Assembly (NCBI RefSeq): GCF_042646425.1
Contig: NZ_JBHRTR010000014.1
Span: 1-21,823 of the forward strand
Source: Marinibaculum pumilum
GTDB taxonomy: Bacteria > Pseudomonadota > Alphaproteobacteria > Ferrovibrionales > Ferrovibrionaceae
DNA: 21,823 nucleotides
Reading direction: 5' to 3'
This document shows positions 1 to 6,708 of the stretch, one piece after another (position 1 is the first letter of the stretch; each line of letters opens with the position of its first letter). Made by a program: the position numbers and the translations under genes. The notes beneath the pieces are model-generated. The model saw only the letters and a program-made list of their open reading frames with translations. It had not been told where the DNA came from and searched no databases.

Positions 1-75
1 AACTCGGCCGTGAAATCCCTCTGCGCCGATGGTACTTCGTCTTAAGACGCGGAAGAGTAGGTCGCCGCCAGGTCC
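1..75 (+). rRNA. rrf: 5S ribosomal RNA, 3' part
   Basis: The first 75 bases match the 3' two-thirds of a proteobacterial 5S rRNA. Visible landmarks are the AACTCGGCCGTGAAA segment, the GCGCCGATGGTACT arm and the closing AGAGTAGGTCGCCGCCAGG. The 5' end lies outside the window, so this is the tail of a ribosomal RNA operon read on the plus strand. The exact 3' end is estimated from the closing CCAGG helix and could be off by a few bases. No tRNA follows it. Confidence 0.93.
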
Positions 76-125
76 GCTCATGTCAGGGAATAAGGGGACA
101 GGGATATCCCTCTTCACAGATCAAG

Positions 126-157
126 GCCCGCAACGCATCGCCGTTGCGGGCTTTTTT
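126..157 (+). terminator. rRNA operon intrinsic terminator
   Basis: A perfect 10-bp stem, GCCCGCAACG (126-135) with CGTTGCGGGC (142-151), encloses a 6-nt loop and is followed directly by six T residues (152-157). This is a canonical Rho-independent terminator about 50 bases after the 5S rRNA, so it almost certainly ends the ribosomal RNA transcript. Confidence 0.95.
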
Positions 158-205
158 CGTGTCTGTGGGTCGACGCGGACCCGTCCCCCCGGGGTGCCAG
201 TCGTC

Positions 206-231
206 TTTTTCTGGCGCCTTTTTCTGGCGCC
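206..231 (+). repeat. 13-bp exact tandem duplication
   Basis: The 13-mer TTTTTCTGGCGCC occurs twice back to back (206-218 and 219-231) in the gap between the rRNA terminator and the first protein gene. The rest of 158-390 holds little else. A possible extended -10 element (TGCTACAGT, 272-280) could serve the downstream gene, but no convincing -35 accompanies it. Confidence 0.8.
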
Positions 232-390
232 TCTCCCTGGCAGCTGTCCCTGTCGGTGGTAGGTGCTGGCTTGCTACAGTGGGCATCGGATAGGGGAACG
301 GCACGTGTGACGACCGCAGAACGGCAACGAATGCCCCGTGGTCTGCCGCATGACGCGCCGGGACAAATGACGGTACGAAAGGTCGGGACG

Positions 391-843
391 ATGAATCTGT
401 TTCAGAGCGCCTGTCGGCGGAAGGTCTCCGCTCTTCCGGCTGCGGTTTTTGCTGCGGCCGTGTTGGCCGCAGCGGCATTGCCTGCCCATGCCGAGGAGGC
501 CTATCCCAATATCGTCGGCACATGGACCGGGGTGGGGGCGGACATTCGGATCGCTTCGGAGAAGTCCGGCGCCATCTTCAGTTCCGAGAACGTCACCCAG
601 GTCGTCACCGAGCAGCGGGACCGCCGCTTCACCGGCACCATGCATTCCGGCAGCAAGGCATCCGAACAGTTCGAGGTCACCTTCGTCGGTGTCTTCTTCG
701 ACAAGGAGCATTTCCGCTGGTCGGAACCGAACGGCTTCCTGGAAGGCCGCATGATCGACGCGGACACGATCGAGTCCTGCTACGTCCGCACCGCACCGGA
801 CCACCAGAACGCCGCCTGCCAGACCCTGAAGCGCCAGAAATAG
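391..843 (+). CDS. Small secreted protein, lipocalin-like start, function unknown
   Basis: This gene encodes 150 residues. Residues 1-34 form a classic Sec signal peptide: a basic start with RRK, a long Ala/Val-rich core and an AHA cleavage site before EEAYPN. The mature part begins PNIVGTWTG, a G-x-W opening followed by predicted beta-strands, as in small lipocalin- or calycin-like secreted proteins. I do not recognise a named family. Two cysteines (in SCYVR and AACQT) near the C terminus could form a disulfide in the periplasm. I chose the ATG at 391 because the signal peptide starts there and a purine-rich GAAAGGTCGGG lies just upstream. The frame is open back to 256, but that stretch has no protein character. 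It converges with the dehydratase gene at 913. Confidence 0.75.
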   Translation: MNLFQSACRRKVSALPAAVFAAAVLAAAALPAHAEEAYPNIVGTWTGVGADIRIASEKSGAIFSSENVTQVVTEQRDRRFTGTMHSGSKASEQFEVTFVGVFFDKEHFRWSEPNGFLEGRMIDADTIESCYVRTAPDHQNAACQTLKRQK

Positions 844-912
844 CGCGGCGACGGCCGTCCCGGCGGCCCCGGTCGGGCGCGTCGGCCGCACTCCTCTGAA
901 ACAGGCGCCCTC

Positions 913-2631
913 CTACAGCACGCAGCCTTCGCTCGCGGACGAGACCAGGCGGGCATATTTCTCCCGCACCGAGCCGCGCCGCACCTTGTCGGTCGTCACC
1001 GGCGGCCGCCAGGCTTCCATGCGTGCCGCGATCTGCGCGTCGGTCAGCGCAACGTCCAGCCGGCGCTGCGCGGGGTCGATGACGATCTCGTCGCCGTCCC
1101 GCAGCGCCGCGATCGGGCCGCCGCGCGCGGCCTCCGGCGAGATATGGCCGATCAGCACCCCGTGCGACACGCCGGAGAAGCGGCCGTCGGTGATCAGCGC
1201 GACATCCTTGCCCAGGCCGCGGCCCTGCAGCTGGATGGTCAGCATCACCATTTCCGGCATGCCGGGTTCACCCACCGGGCCGACATTGCGCACCACGATC
1301 ACGTCGCCGGGCTTGATCGCATCGGCACGGATCGCGGCCATGGTCTCCGCCTCGCTGTCGAAGACCCGTGCCGGGCCGCGGAACTGGCCGCGCTCCAGGA
1401 TCTTGCCGCTCAGCTTCAGGACGCAGCTCTGCGGCGCCAGATTGCCGCGCAGCACCAGGATGTGGTTGTTCGGCGGTGCCAGGGGGGATGCGACCGGGCG
1501 CACGATGTCCTGGTCGCCGAGATCCGCGAGCCGCGGCGCCCCGGCCAGGTTCTCCGCCACGGTGCGCCCGGTCACGGTCATCGCGTCGCCATGCAGCAGA
1601 CCGTTATCCAGCAGCTCGCGCATCACCACCGGCACGCCGCCGATCTGGTGCAGGCTGACCATCGCATAAGGGCCGTGCGGCTGCAGGTTGGCGATCAGCG
1701 GCACCCGCGCGCCGATGGCGTGCATTCGGTCGATGTCCAGCTCGACCTCCGCCTCCCGCGCCAGGGCCAGCAGGTGCAGGTACATGTTGGTGGAGCCGCC
1801 CATCGCATAGGCGGTCGTGATCGCGTTCTCGAAGGCCTGCCGGGTCATGATGTCCCGCGGCCGCAGGCCCGTCTGGCGCATCCGCAGCAGCGCCTCGACC
1901 GAGGCGGCGACCTGGCGCTTCACGTCGTCATGCACGTCGCTGCCGGCTTCGTAGTCGGCCGGATGCGAGGCACCGCGCGGCAGCATCATGCCCATCGCCT
2001 CCGCGATGCTGCTCATGGTGTTGGCGGTGAACATTGCGCCGCAGGTGCCGCTGCCCGGCATGACCGATCGTTCCAGTTCGACCAGATGCGCATCCGAAAG
2101 CCGGCCGGCCTCGTTCGCGGCGCGGCCCTCGGCCCAGTCCATGATGGTCAGGTTGCGGCCCTTGGCGGCCCAGGGTTCGAAGCTGACGCAGCCGGGCGAG
2201 CTGGTGCCGGGATAGAGCACCAGGCCGGGCGCATTGGTGCGGGCCAGCGGCATCATCGCCGCCGCGCCGGTCTTGTCGCAGCCGGAGATCACCAGCATCG
2301 CATCGGCGTGATGCGCATAGTGGCCGGTCTCCACGCAGTCGGCGAAAAGCTCGCGCGACACCAGGCTGTAGCCGGCATTCGGGCTGCCCTGGGTCAGCGC
2401 GTCGGAGACCGCCGGGGTGCCGACGACCAGGCCCTGGGCATTCGCCTTTTCCAGCGCCTCGAGCACCAGGTCGGTCAGCCGCTGGACCCGGTTGTTGCAG
2501 CGATGGGCATTGGTGAAGGGGTTGGCGACGGTCACGATGGCCCGCCGGTCGCGGGCCGTTTCGGGGTCGAAACCGGCCGCACGCAGTTCGACATTCTGTC
2601 GCGCCCAGTAGGATGGCTCTTCGGTGGTCAT
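913..2631 (-). CDS. IlvD/Edd-family dehydratase
   Basis: The 572-residue product belongs to the dihydroxy-acid/6-phosphogluconate dehydratase family. These cytoplasmic Fe-S enzymes remove water from 2,3-dihydroxy acids or sugar acids to give 2-keto acids. The three cluster cysteines are visible: Cys45 (HRCNNR), Cys118 (SGCDKT) and Cys197 (GSGTCGAMFTANTM). So are the Mg-binding Asp77 (VSDALTQG) and the C-terminal ALITDGRFSG signature. Length is normal for the family. The frame stays open 37 codons upstream, but residues before MTTEEPSYW look non-coding, so the ATG at 2631 is preferred. It stands alone, flanked by unrelated genes. That, together with the diverged CNNRVQRL segment, suggests a catabolic sugar-acid or dihydroxy-acid dehydratase rather than the biosynthetic IlvD, but the substrate cannot be read from sequence. 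Confidence 0.9.
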   Translation of the reverse strand: MTTEEPSYWARQNVELRAAGFDPETARDRRAIVTVANPFTNAHRCNNRVQRLTDLVLEALEKANAQGLVVGTPAVSDALTQGSPNAGYSLVSRELFADCVETGHYAHHADAMLVISGCDKTGAAAMMPLARTNAPGLVLYPGTSSPGCVSFEPWAAKGRNLTIMDWAEGRAANEAGRLSDAHLVELERSVMPGSGTCGAMFTANTMSSIAEAMGMMLPRGASHPADYEAGSDVHDDVKRQVAASVEALLRMRQTGLRPRDIMTRQAFENAITTAYAMGGSTNMYLHLLALAREAEVELDIDRMHAIGARVPLIANLQPHGPYAMVSLHQIGGVPVVMRELLDNGLLHGDAMTVTGRTVAENLAGAPRLADLGDQDIVRPVASPLAPPNNHILVLRGNLAPQSCVLKLSGKILERGQFRGPARVFDSEAETMAAIRADAIKPGDVIVVRNVGPVGEPGMPEMVMLTIQLQGRGLGKDVALITDGRFSGVSHGVLIGHISPEAARGGPIAALRDGDEIVIDPAQRRLDVALTDAQIAARMEAWRPPVTTDKVRRGSVREKYARLVSSASEGCVL

Positions 2632-2765
2632 CTGGCTCTCACATCGGGGTCGGTTCAGGCTCAGTCCGCAGACTAGCCCGAACCTCCGGTGCCGGCCCAT
2701 ACCGGTCCGCAGGAGCGGCGCCGCCGCGCTTGCCTCCGGCATACTGCCGTGTCACAAGTCCCGCG

Positions 2766-2880
2766 TTTCTTGGGGAGTAGCCGCCGCCCGGCCGCCGGGC
2801 GGATCTGCGCGTCAACATGCTCGGCCGGCAGGCCGTGGTGCGCAGGGAGCGAGCAATCCGTTCGGGCGAGACCAGGGACA
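2766..2880 (+). promoter_or_regulatory. Mn2+ riboswitch (yybP-ykoY aptamer)
   Basis: The two conserved internal-loop sequences of the yybP-ykoY manganese aptamer are both present: GGGGAGTAG (2772-2780) and CGAGACC (2867-2873). P1 forms between 2767-2773 and 2872-2878. A perfect 8-bp P2 hairpin lies at 2784-2791/2795-2802. A long arm closes with CTGCGC (2805-2810) against GCGCAG (2840-2845), with an inner CGGCC/GGCCG stem (2822-2826/2831-2835) and the conserved GTCAACATG just inside it. The downstream gene is a UPF0016/GDT1 transporter, one of the best-known targets of this riboswitch class, so sequence and context agree. No convincing sigma70 promoter is visible upstream; a TTGCCT at 2730-2735 is the best -35 candidate. 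Confidence 0.92.
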
Positions 2881-2892
2881 TCGCGCTTCCGA

Positions 2893-2944
2893 CCGTCGGG
2901 CGGGAGGTGCGGTGTCTTTGGTTCGATCCCTGCCCGGACGGATG
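2893..2944 (+). promoter_or_regulatory. Probable riboswitch expression platform
   Basis: Between the aptamer and the transporter gene, 2893-2905 (CCGTCGGGCGGGA) can pair with 2927-2941 (TCCCTGCCCGGACGG) in a long stem with small bulges, burying the purine-rich ribosome-binding region next to the start. The 3' strand (2933-2943) can instead pair with aptamer bases 2856-2866 over 11 bp with one G-T wobble. Two mutually exclusive structures sharing one strand are what a translational switch needs. Which one forms with Mn2+ bound is inference. Confidence 0.6.
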
Positions 2945-2950
2945 ACTCAT

Positions 2951-3526
2951 ATGGACGCCTTCTTCACCTCGACCGCGATCGTCGCCCTTGCCGAGATCGG
3001 CGACAAGACCCAGCTCCTTGCGATCGTCCTGGCGACCCGCTTCCGCCGCCCGCTGCCGATCATCCTGGGCATCCTGGCCGCCACCCTCGCCAACCATCTC
3101 CTCGCCGCCCTGGTGGGGGCGGAAGCGGCCGCCTGGCTCGAGGGCGACTGGTTCCGCTATCTCGTCGCCTTCTCCTTCCTGGCAATGGGCGCCTGGACCC
3201 TGATCCCCGACAAGCTGGACGAGGACGAGGCCCCGCCGCCCAGATACGGTGCCTTCCTGGCCACCCTGATCGCGTTCTTCATCGTCGAGATGGGCGACAA
3301 GACGCAGATCGCGACGATTGCCCTGGGCGCGCGCTTCCAGGATGTCTGGCTGGTCGCCGCGGGGACGACGCTGGGCATGATGCTGGCCAACGTGCCGGCG
3401 GTCTATCTGGGACAGGAACTGATCAAGCGGGTGCCGCTGAACGTGGTCCGCATGACCGCCGCTGCCCTGTTCACCGTCATCGGGCTGTGGATGCTGGCCG
3501 AAGCGGCAGGCCTGGCCCTGTTCTGA
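2951..3526 (+). CDS. GDT1/TMEM165 (UPF0016) family manganese transporter
   Basis: This 191-residue inner-membrane protein has two copies of the family signature: EIGDKTQ (residues 15-21) and EMGDKTQ (113-119). Each opens a set of about three hydrophobic helices, giving the usual internally duplicated six-helix fold with a charged cytoplasmic linker (PDKLDEDEAPPPR, residues 86-98). Bacterial members of this family export Mn2+, with the acidic signature residues lining the ion path. The Mn2+ riboswitch directly upstream strongly supports manganese as substrate and predicts induction by excess Mn2+. The start is either ATG 2951 or the in-frame ATG 2942 (adds MTH); both lie in the proposed switch region. 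The frame is open further upstream only through the aptamer, which is not protein-coding. Confidence 0.93.
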   Translation: MDAFFTSTAIVALAEIGDKTQLLAIVLATRFRRPLPIILGILAATLANHLLAALVGAEAAAWLEGDWFRYLVAFSFLAMGAWTLIPDKLDEDEAPPPRYGAFLATLIAFFIVEMGDKTQIATIALGARFQDVWLVAAGTTLGMMLANVPAVYLGQELIKRVPLNVVRMTAAALFTVIGLWMLAEAAGLALF

Positions 3527-3560
3527 GGCGCCGGCATCCGCGGCGTCCGCGGCCGGTCGC

Positions 3561-3594
3561 CATCCGTGGGAACCGCGTGCGGCTCCCACGGATG
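3561..3594. terminator. Hairpin between convergent genes
   Basis: An 11-bp perfect inverted repeat, CATCCGTGGGA (3561-3571) with TCCCACGGATG (3584-3594), extends inward by further pairs to a small loop. It sits between the stop codons of two convergent genes, the usual place for a bidirectional terminator. Neither side has a T-run, so it may act as a mRNA 3'-end stabiliser or a Rho-assisted terminator instead. Confidence 0.6.
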
Positions 3595-3605
3595 CACGAG
3601 GCGGA

Positions 3606-4100
3606 TCAGCCGTTGACCTCCTCCACCGCGACATGGTGCATCGCGGGCCAGTTCTTTTCGGCCTTGGCCAGGGTGCCGGCCTTGTCCTCCAGGTACTTGC
3701 CGTAGGCCACGGCGTTCAGGAAGACGTAGAGCTTGCCGTCGACGATGTCGGCGAACTTCGGATCGGCGTCGAGCTTCTTGCCGATCGCGACGCCGAAGGC
3801 GCAGAAGCCGCCATATTGGGGCATGTAGCTGTCGGGGCTTTCCGCGAAGCGATCCCTGCTGGACTCGGAGGCGAAGTAGTAGGCCACGCCGTCATGTTCG
3901 TGGGCAAAGGCGGCATCGCCGGGCGCCACACCCATGCCGGTGGCCAGTGTCACGGTATCGCTGCCGCGCAGCGCCAGGCCGGCGCCGCCAAGGGTGGTGC
4001 CGGTGGAGGTGTTGTACTCGTCCGCAGCCGAGGCGGCGGTGGCCGTCATCGCGAGGCCGGCAAAGGCGGCGGCGGCGATCAGGGACGTCATCTTGTTCAT
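3606..4100 (-). CDS. Secreted YHS-domain protein
   Basis: The product has 164 residues. Residues 1-26 are a Sec signal peptide (basic MNKMTS start, Ala-rich core, ASAA cleavage region). The mature protein carries a YHS domain: GVAYYFASESSRDRFAESP (71-89) then YMPQYGGFCAFGVAIGKK with Cys100. It resembles the periplasmic 'YHS domain-containing (seleno)protein' group, whose members have a single conserved Cys or Sec in the YGGxCA stretch and a downstream VDGKLYVFLN segment, also present here (120-129). The role of this group is unknown; metal or thiol chemistry is often assumed. ATG 4100 has a strong GAAGGAGA site just upstream and starts the signal peptide. It converges with the Mn transporter gene and is probably monocistronic. 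Confidence 0.85.
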   Translation of the reverse strand: MNKMTSLIAAAAFAGLAMTATAASAADEYNTSTGTTLGGAGLALRGSDTVTLATGMGVAPGDAAFAHEHDGVAYYFASESSRDRFAESPDSYMPQYGGFCAFGVAIGKKLDADPKFADIVDGKLYVFLNAVAYGKYLEDKAGTLAKAEKNWPAMHHVAVEEVNG

Positions 4101-4328
4101 CTCGGTTCTCCTTCTTCGGGTCTGGCCCTGCGGGCCGGGGGTGGTGGCTCCGGGGTGATAGCCCTGCGAGCCGGGTGGAAACGGTGGCTGCCGTGCCGGC
4201 CGGAGCGGTGCGGGCGCACCGGTCCGGGCATGGCTGCAGGCGCGGCACCCCGAAGGGGGCCGCATTGCTGTCAGTCTGCTGGGTGCGGCGCGCTCAGGCG
4301 CCGGTCTGTCTCGGGGCGCCGGTGCCGT

Positions 4329-5213
4329 TCAGGCGCCGAGCGCGGCGAGGCGGTCGACCGCCTCGTCGGTGCTCCAGACGGCGTTGGCCATCATGCGGAA
4401 GTTGATCAGCGCGGCGAGATAGCCGTCGCCCTCCGGGATCTTCGCCCCGGCGGTGGCGTCCCGCACCACCGCCACCTCGAAGCCCTGCTCCAGGAACGCG
4501 CGCATATGGCTTTCCACGCAGAGATTGGCCGACATGCCGGCGAGCACGATCTGGTCGACCTTCAGCTTGCGCAGCTGCAGGCTGGCATCGTTCTGCTCCG
4601 GCCCGTAGACCTTGTGGGGGGAAGCGATGACCGTCCGGCCGTCCTCGATAAACGGCTTGTACTGCGCCATGAAGTCGGCGCCGGAGCCCTCCAGCCCGCT
4701 GACGTCCAGCGGTCCGGGGCGGTCGAACATGCCGATGGCGTGCATGACCTTCTCCAGCGCGCCCTCGAACGCCCAGCGATGGTCATGCGGATAGTAGTAG
4801 TGCGGCGAGATCACGACCGGCAGGTCGGCCGCCTTGGCGGCGCGGAACAGCCGGCCCAGATTGTCGACCACCCCGTGCTCGGTCACGCTCTCGCCCACAA
4901 CGCCCCAGGCGACCCCGCGGGGGCTCAGGAAATCGACCTGCGGATCGACGACGAGCAGGGCCGCGCTGCCCTTGCGCAGGGACATGGTCGACGGCGGCAG
5001 CACCGGATCGGCGGGATAGGCATAGGCACCCTTGCCTGGTCCGGCCCCCGCCGCCGCGGCGCTGGCCGCCGTTGCACTGGTGGCGGGCAGCGCAGCCAGC
5101 GCGGCGGCGGCACCGGCGCCGGCGATGCCAGCCGCGCCGAGATTCAGGAATCCGCGGCGGCCGACGGTATCGCGGCGGGGTTCGTCGTCATGGTCATGGG
5201 TGCAGGTCGTCAT
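4329..5213 (-). CDS. Tat-exported isochorismatase-family cysteine hydrolase
   Basis: This is a 294-residue protein. The N terminus carries a twin-arginine signal (GRRGFLNLGAAG, residues 18-29) followed by a long Ala-rich hydrophobic stretch, predicting export of a folded enzyme. The mature domain is isochorismatase/nicotinamidase-like: LLVVDPQVDF (87-95; acidic catalytic residue), a lysine at SPHKVYG (Lys201) and the nucleophile in MSANLCVES (Cys232), followed by the usual VRDATAG turn. Such enzymes hydrolyse amides, imides or vinyl ethers; the substrate is not predictable. ATG 5213 has an AAGGAG site 7 bases upstream. It lies 62 bases after the DUF1348 gene and is probably cotranscribed with it under TetR control. 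An extracytoplasmic isochorismatase-like enzyme is less usual than the cytoplasmic form. Confidence 0.87.
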   Translation of the reverse strand: MTTCTHDHDDEPRRDTVGRRGFLNLGAAGIAGAGAAAALAALPATSATAASAAAAGAGPGKGAYAYPADPVLPPSTMSLRKGSAALLVVDPQVDFLSPRGVAWGVVGESVTEHGVVDNLGRLFRAAKAADLPVVISPHYYYPHDHRWAFEGALEKVMHAIGMFDRPGPLDVSGLEGSGADFMAQYKPFIEDGRTVIASPHKVYGPEQNDASLQLRKLKVDQIVLAGMSANLCVESHMRAFLEQGFEVAVVRDATAGAKIPEGDGYLAALINFRMMANAVWSTDEAVDRLAALGA

Positions 5214-5275
5214 TGGCTTTCTCCTTGTAGGTGGGCGTGGCGGCGCTGGTCGATGAAAGAACGGAGGGAGGGGCC

Positions 5276-5740
5276 CTAAAGGCCGAGGTCGGAAAGGCCG
5301 GGATGCCCCTCGGGGCGCGGGCCGGGCGGCCAATGGAACAGGCGCTCGTCCTCCCGGATCGGCAGGTCGTTGATGGAGGCGTGCCGGACGGCCATCAGTC
5401 CGTCGGCGGCGAAGGCCCAGTTCTCGTTGCCGTAGGCGCGGAACCATTGCCCGTCGGGGCGGCGCGCCTCGTAGGCGAAGCGCACGGCGATGCGGTCGCC
5501 GCCGAAGCTCCAGAGCTCCTTGATCAGCCGGTAGTCCTGCTCCGCCTGCCATTTGCGGGTCAGGAAGGCTTCGACCGCCGTGCGACCGGCGAGGAACGTG
5601 CTGCGGTTCCGCCACAGCGTGTCGGCGGTATAGGCGGCGGCGACCATGGCCGGCATGCGGCTGTTCCAGGCGTCCTCGGCCGCGCGGACCTTCGCGCGGG
5701 CGGATGGTGCATCGAAGGGCGGCAGGGGTGGGCGGCTCAT
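5276..5740 (-). CDS. DUF1348 (NTF2-like fold) protein
   Basis: The 154 residues match the DUF1348 / nuclear-transport-factor-2-like family along their whole length. Conserved blocks are WNSRMPAMVAAAYTADTLWRN (25-45), FLTRKWQAEQDYRLIKELW (59-77), RIAVRFAYE, GQWFRAYGNENWAF (97-110) and RHASINDLPI. The C-terminal FHWPPGPRPEGHPGLSDLGL is also typical. The NTF2 fold is a cone-shaped alpha+beta barrel that often binds small hydrophobic molecules; no catalytic role is established for DUF1348. There is no signal peptide, so it is cytoplasmic. The start ATG 5740 has CCCGGAG close upstream. It is the first gene of the operon divergent from tetR, and its promoter is covered by a predicted TetR operator. 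Confidence 0.9.
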   Translation of the reverse strand: MSRPPLPPFDAPSARAKVRAAEDAWNSRMPAMVAAAYTADTLWRNRSTFLAGRTAVEAFLTRKWQAEQDYRLIKELWSFGGDRIAVRFAYEARRPDGQWFRAYGNENWAFAADGLMAVRHASINDLPIREDERLFHWPPGPRPEGHPGLSDLGL

Positions 5741-5752
5741 CTCCGGGATCCT

Positions 5753-5775
5753 TATATGTACCGATCTGTTCAGTT
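5753..5775. promoter_or_regulatory. TetR operator 1
   Basis: This 23-bp site differs from operator 2 at only two positions (core TGTACCGATCTGTTCA against TGAACCGATCGGTTCA). It overlaps the -10 and spacer of the minus-strand promoter. The spacing to operator 2 is 33 bp start to start, about three helical turns, so the two repressor dimers would sit on the same DNA face. Confidence 0.7.
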
Positions 5776-5781
5776 TGTGAA
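5753..5781 (-). promoter_or_regulatory. Promoter of the DUF1348-isochorismatase operon
   Basis: Read on the minus strand, TTCACA (5781-5776) is followed after 17 bases by CATATA (5758-5753), a good sigma70-type pair just upstream of ATG 5740. The first TetR-like operator fills the spacer and the -10 element, so bound repressor would block RNA polymerase. Confidence 0.55.
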
Positions 5782-5785
5782 GGTG

Positions 5786-5808
5786 TATATGAACCGATCG
5801 GTTCAGTT
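5786..5808. promoter_or_regulatory. TetR operator 2 (perfect palindrome)
   Basis: The centre TGAACCGATCGGTTCA (5790-5805) is a perfect 16-bp inverted repeat, typical of TetR-family operators. Flanks TATA and GTT are shared with operator 1. It lies just upstream of the -35 of the DUF1348 promoter. Confidence 0.8.
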
Positions 5809-5871
5809 ACGCAAGCGAAAAATTTGAAAACTTTCGATAGCCAATGGGCCTGTGCCGCTCCGACTGCCGAA

Positions 5872-5900
5872 TTGACATCGGCAGAGGCGGGCCATATCTG
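5872..5900 (+). promoter_or_regulatory. Promoter of the tetR gene
   Basis: A perfect -35 TTGACA (5872-5877), a 17-base spacer and TATCTG (5895-5900) form a plausible sigma70 promoter, with the start of transcription expected near 5907 and tetR beginning at 5951. Operator 3 lies between the two. Confidence 0.55.
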
Positions 5901-5917
5901 CAATCGGAAGGGTTCGA

Positions 5918-5940
5918 AACCGGACAGATCGGTTCTGAAA
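5918..5940. promoter_or_regulatory. TetR operator 3 (degenerate)
   Basis: The core ACAGATCGGT (5924-5933) repeats the minus-strand reading of operator 1, in a site agreeing with it at about 16 of 23 positions. It lies just downstream of the predicted tetR transcription start and 10 bases before the start codon, where a repressor would shut off its own gene. Confidence 0.5.
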
Positions 5941-5950
5941 GGGAGCCACA

Positions 5951-6529
5951 ATGCGGCCCAGCAAGCGCGACGAACTGGTCAGGAAGGCCCTGGAGACCTT
6001 CTACCGCGACGGTTTCCACGCCACCGGGATGGATCAGCTGGTGGCGGAGACCGGCATCTCGAAGACCACCATGTTCAAGCATTTCCGCAGAAAGGAGGAC
6101 CTGATCCTCGCCGTGCTGCGGCTGCGGGACGAGGACTTCCGCAACTGGCTGTTCCGCCGCATGGCGCAGGCCGGACCGGCGCGGGCGCAGCTCGCCGCGA
6201 TGTTCGACGCGCTGGCGGAATGGTTCGCCGGCCCGGGGTTCCGGTCCTGCATGTTCATCAAGGCGGCGTCGGAATATCCCGACCCCGTCCACCCGATCCA
6301 TGTGCAGTCCGCGGAGCACAAGCGGCTGCTGTTCCTGCAGCTGCGCCGGATCGCGGAGCAGGCCGGCGCAGCAGATCCGGCCGGCCTGGCGCGTGCCCTT
6401 CTGCTGCTGAAGGAGGGCGCCATCGTCACCGCCCATCTGGGGCATGAGGCCGATCCGGCCGGGGATGCGAAATCGGTCGCGGAGGTCCTGATCGCGGGGG
6501 CCTGCCCGCCGCCGGGCACCGTGGCGTGA
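5951..6529 (+). CDS. TetR/AcrR-family transcriptional repressor
   Basis: The product has 192 residues, standard for the family. The N-terminal helix-turn-helix domain (about residues 4-54) shows the hallmark pattern: RDELVRKALETFYRDGFHATGMDQLVAETGISKTTMFKHFRRKEDLI, with recognition helix ISKTTMFKHF. The helical C-terminal ligand domain (about 60-185) includes FRSCMFIKAASEYPDPVHP, often seen in TetR regulators of small redox or hydrolase operons; the ligand is unknown. The start ATG 5951 has GAAAGGGAG upstream. It is divergent from the DUF1348/isochorismatase operon. Two operators in the shared region and a third before its own start codon predict repression of that operon and of itself. Confidence 0.93.
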   Translation: MRPSKRDELVRKALETFYRDGFHATGMDQLVAETGISKTTMFKHFRRKEDLILAVLRLRDEDFRNWLFRRMAQAGPARAQLAAMFDALAEWFAGPGFRSCMFIKAASEYPDPVHPIHVQSAEHKRLLFLQLRRIAEQAGAADPAGLARALLLLKEGAIVTAHLGHEADPAGDAKSVAEVLIAGACPPPGTVA

Positions 6530-6708
6530 GCGGCGCCGGCATTGCTGAGGCCATCCCGGCTGACGCCTCCGGTGGCGCCGGCCCCGGCCTTGGCAGGCGC
6601 GCGCCGGCCCGGCTAGGGTCGATCCACCCCGGCATTTCCCCGAGCCTGCACCTGGCGGCACCGCCCAGGCCCCCGGAGCGGCCGGGTCGGCAAGATGGGA
6701 GAGAGAGG

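Noticed and set aside
78..125. A tRNA gene between 5S rRNA and the terminator, as in many alphaproteobacterial rRNA operons
   Set aside because: No cloverleaf, T-loop consensus or CCA-proximal stem is visible; only a short palindrome (AGGGATATCCCT, 100-111) is present.
1144..2676. A 510-codon open frame on the plus strand opposite the IlvD/Edd dehydratase gene
   Set aside because: It is a mirror of a strongly supported gene on the other strand, rich in His, Arg and Gln with no domain, which is typical of antisense frames in GC-rich coding DNA.
5214..5951. Long N-terminal extension of the isochorismatase-like protein
   Set aside because: The frame stays open through the DUF1348 gene and the tetR operators, but the twin-arginine signal and a strong AAGGAG site fix the start at 5213.
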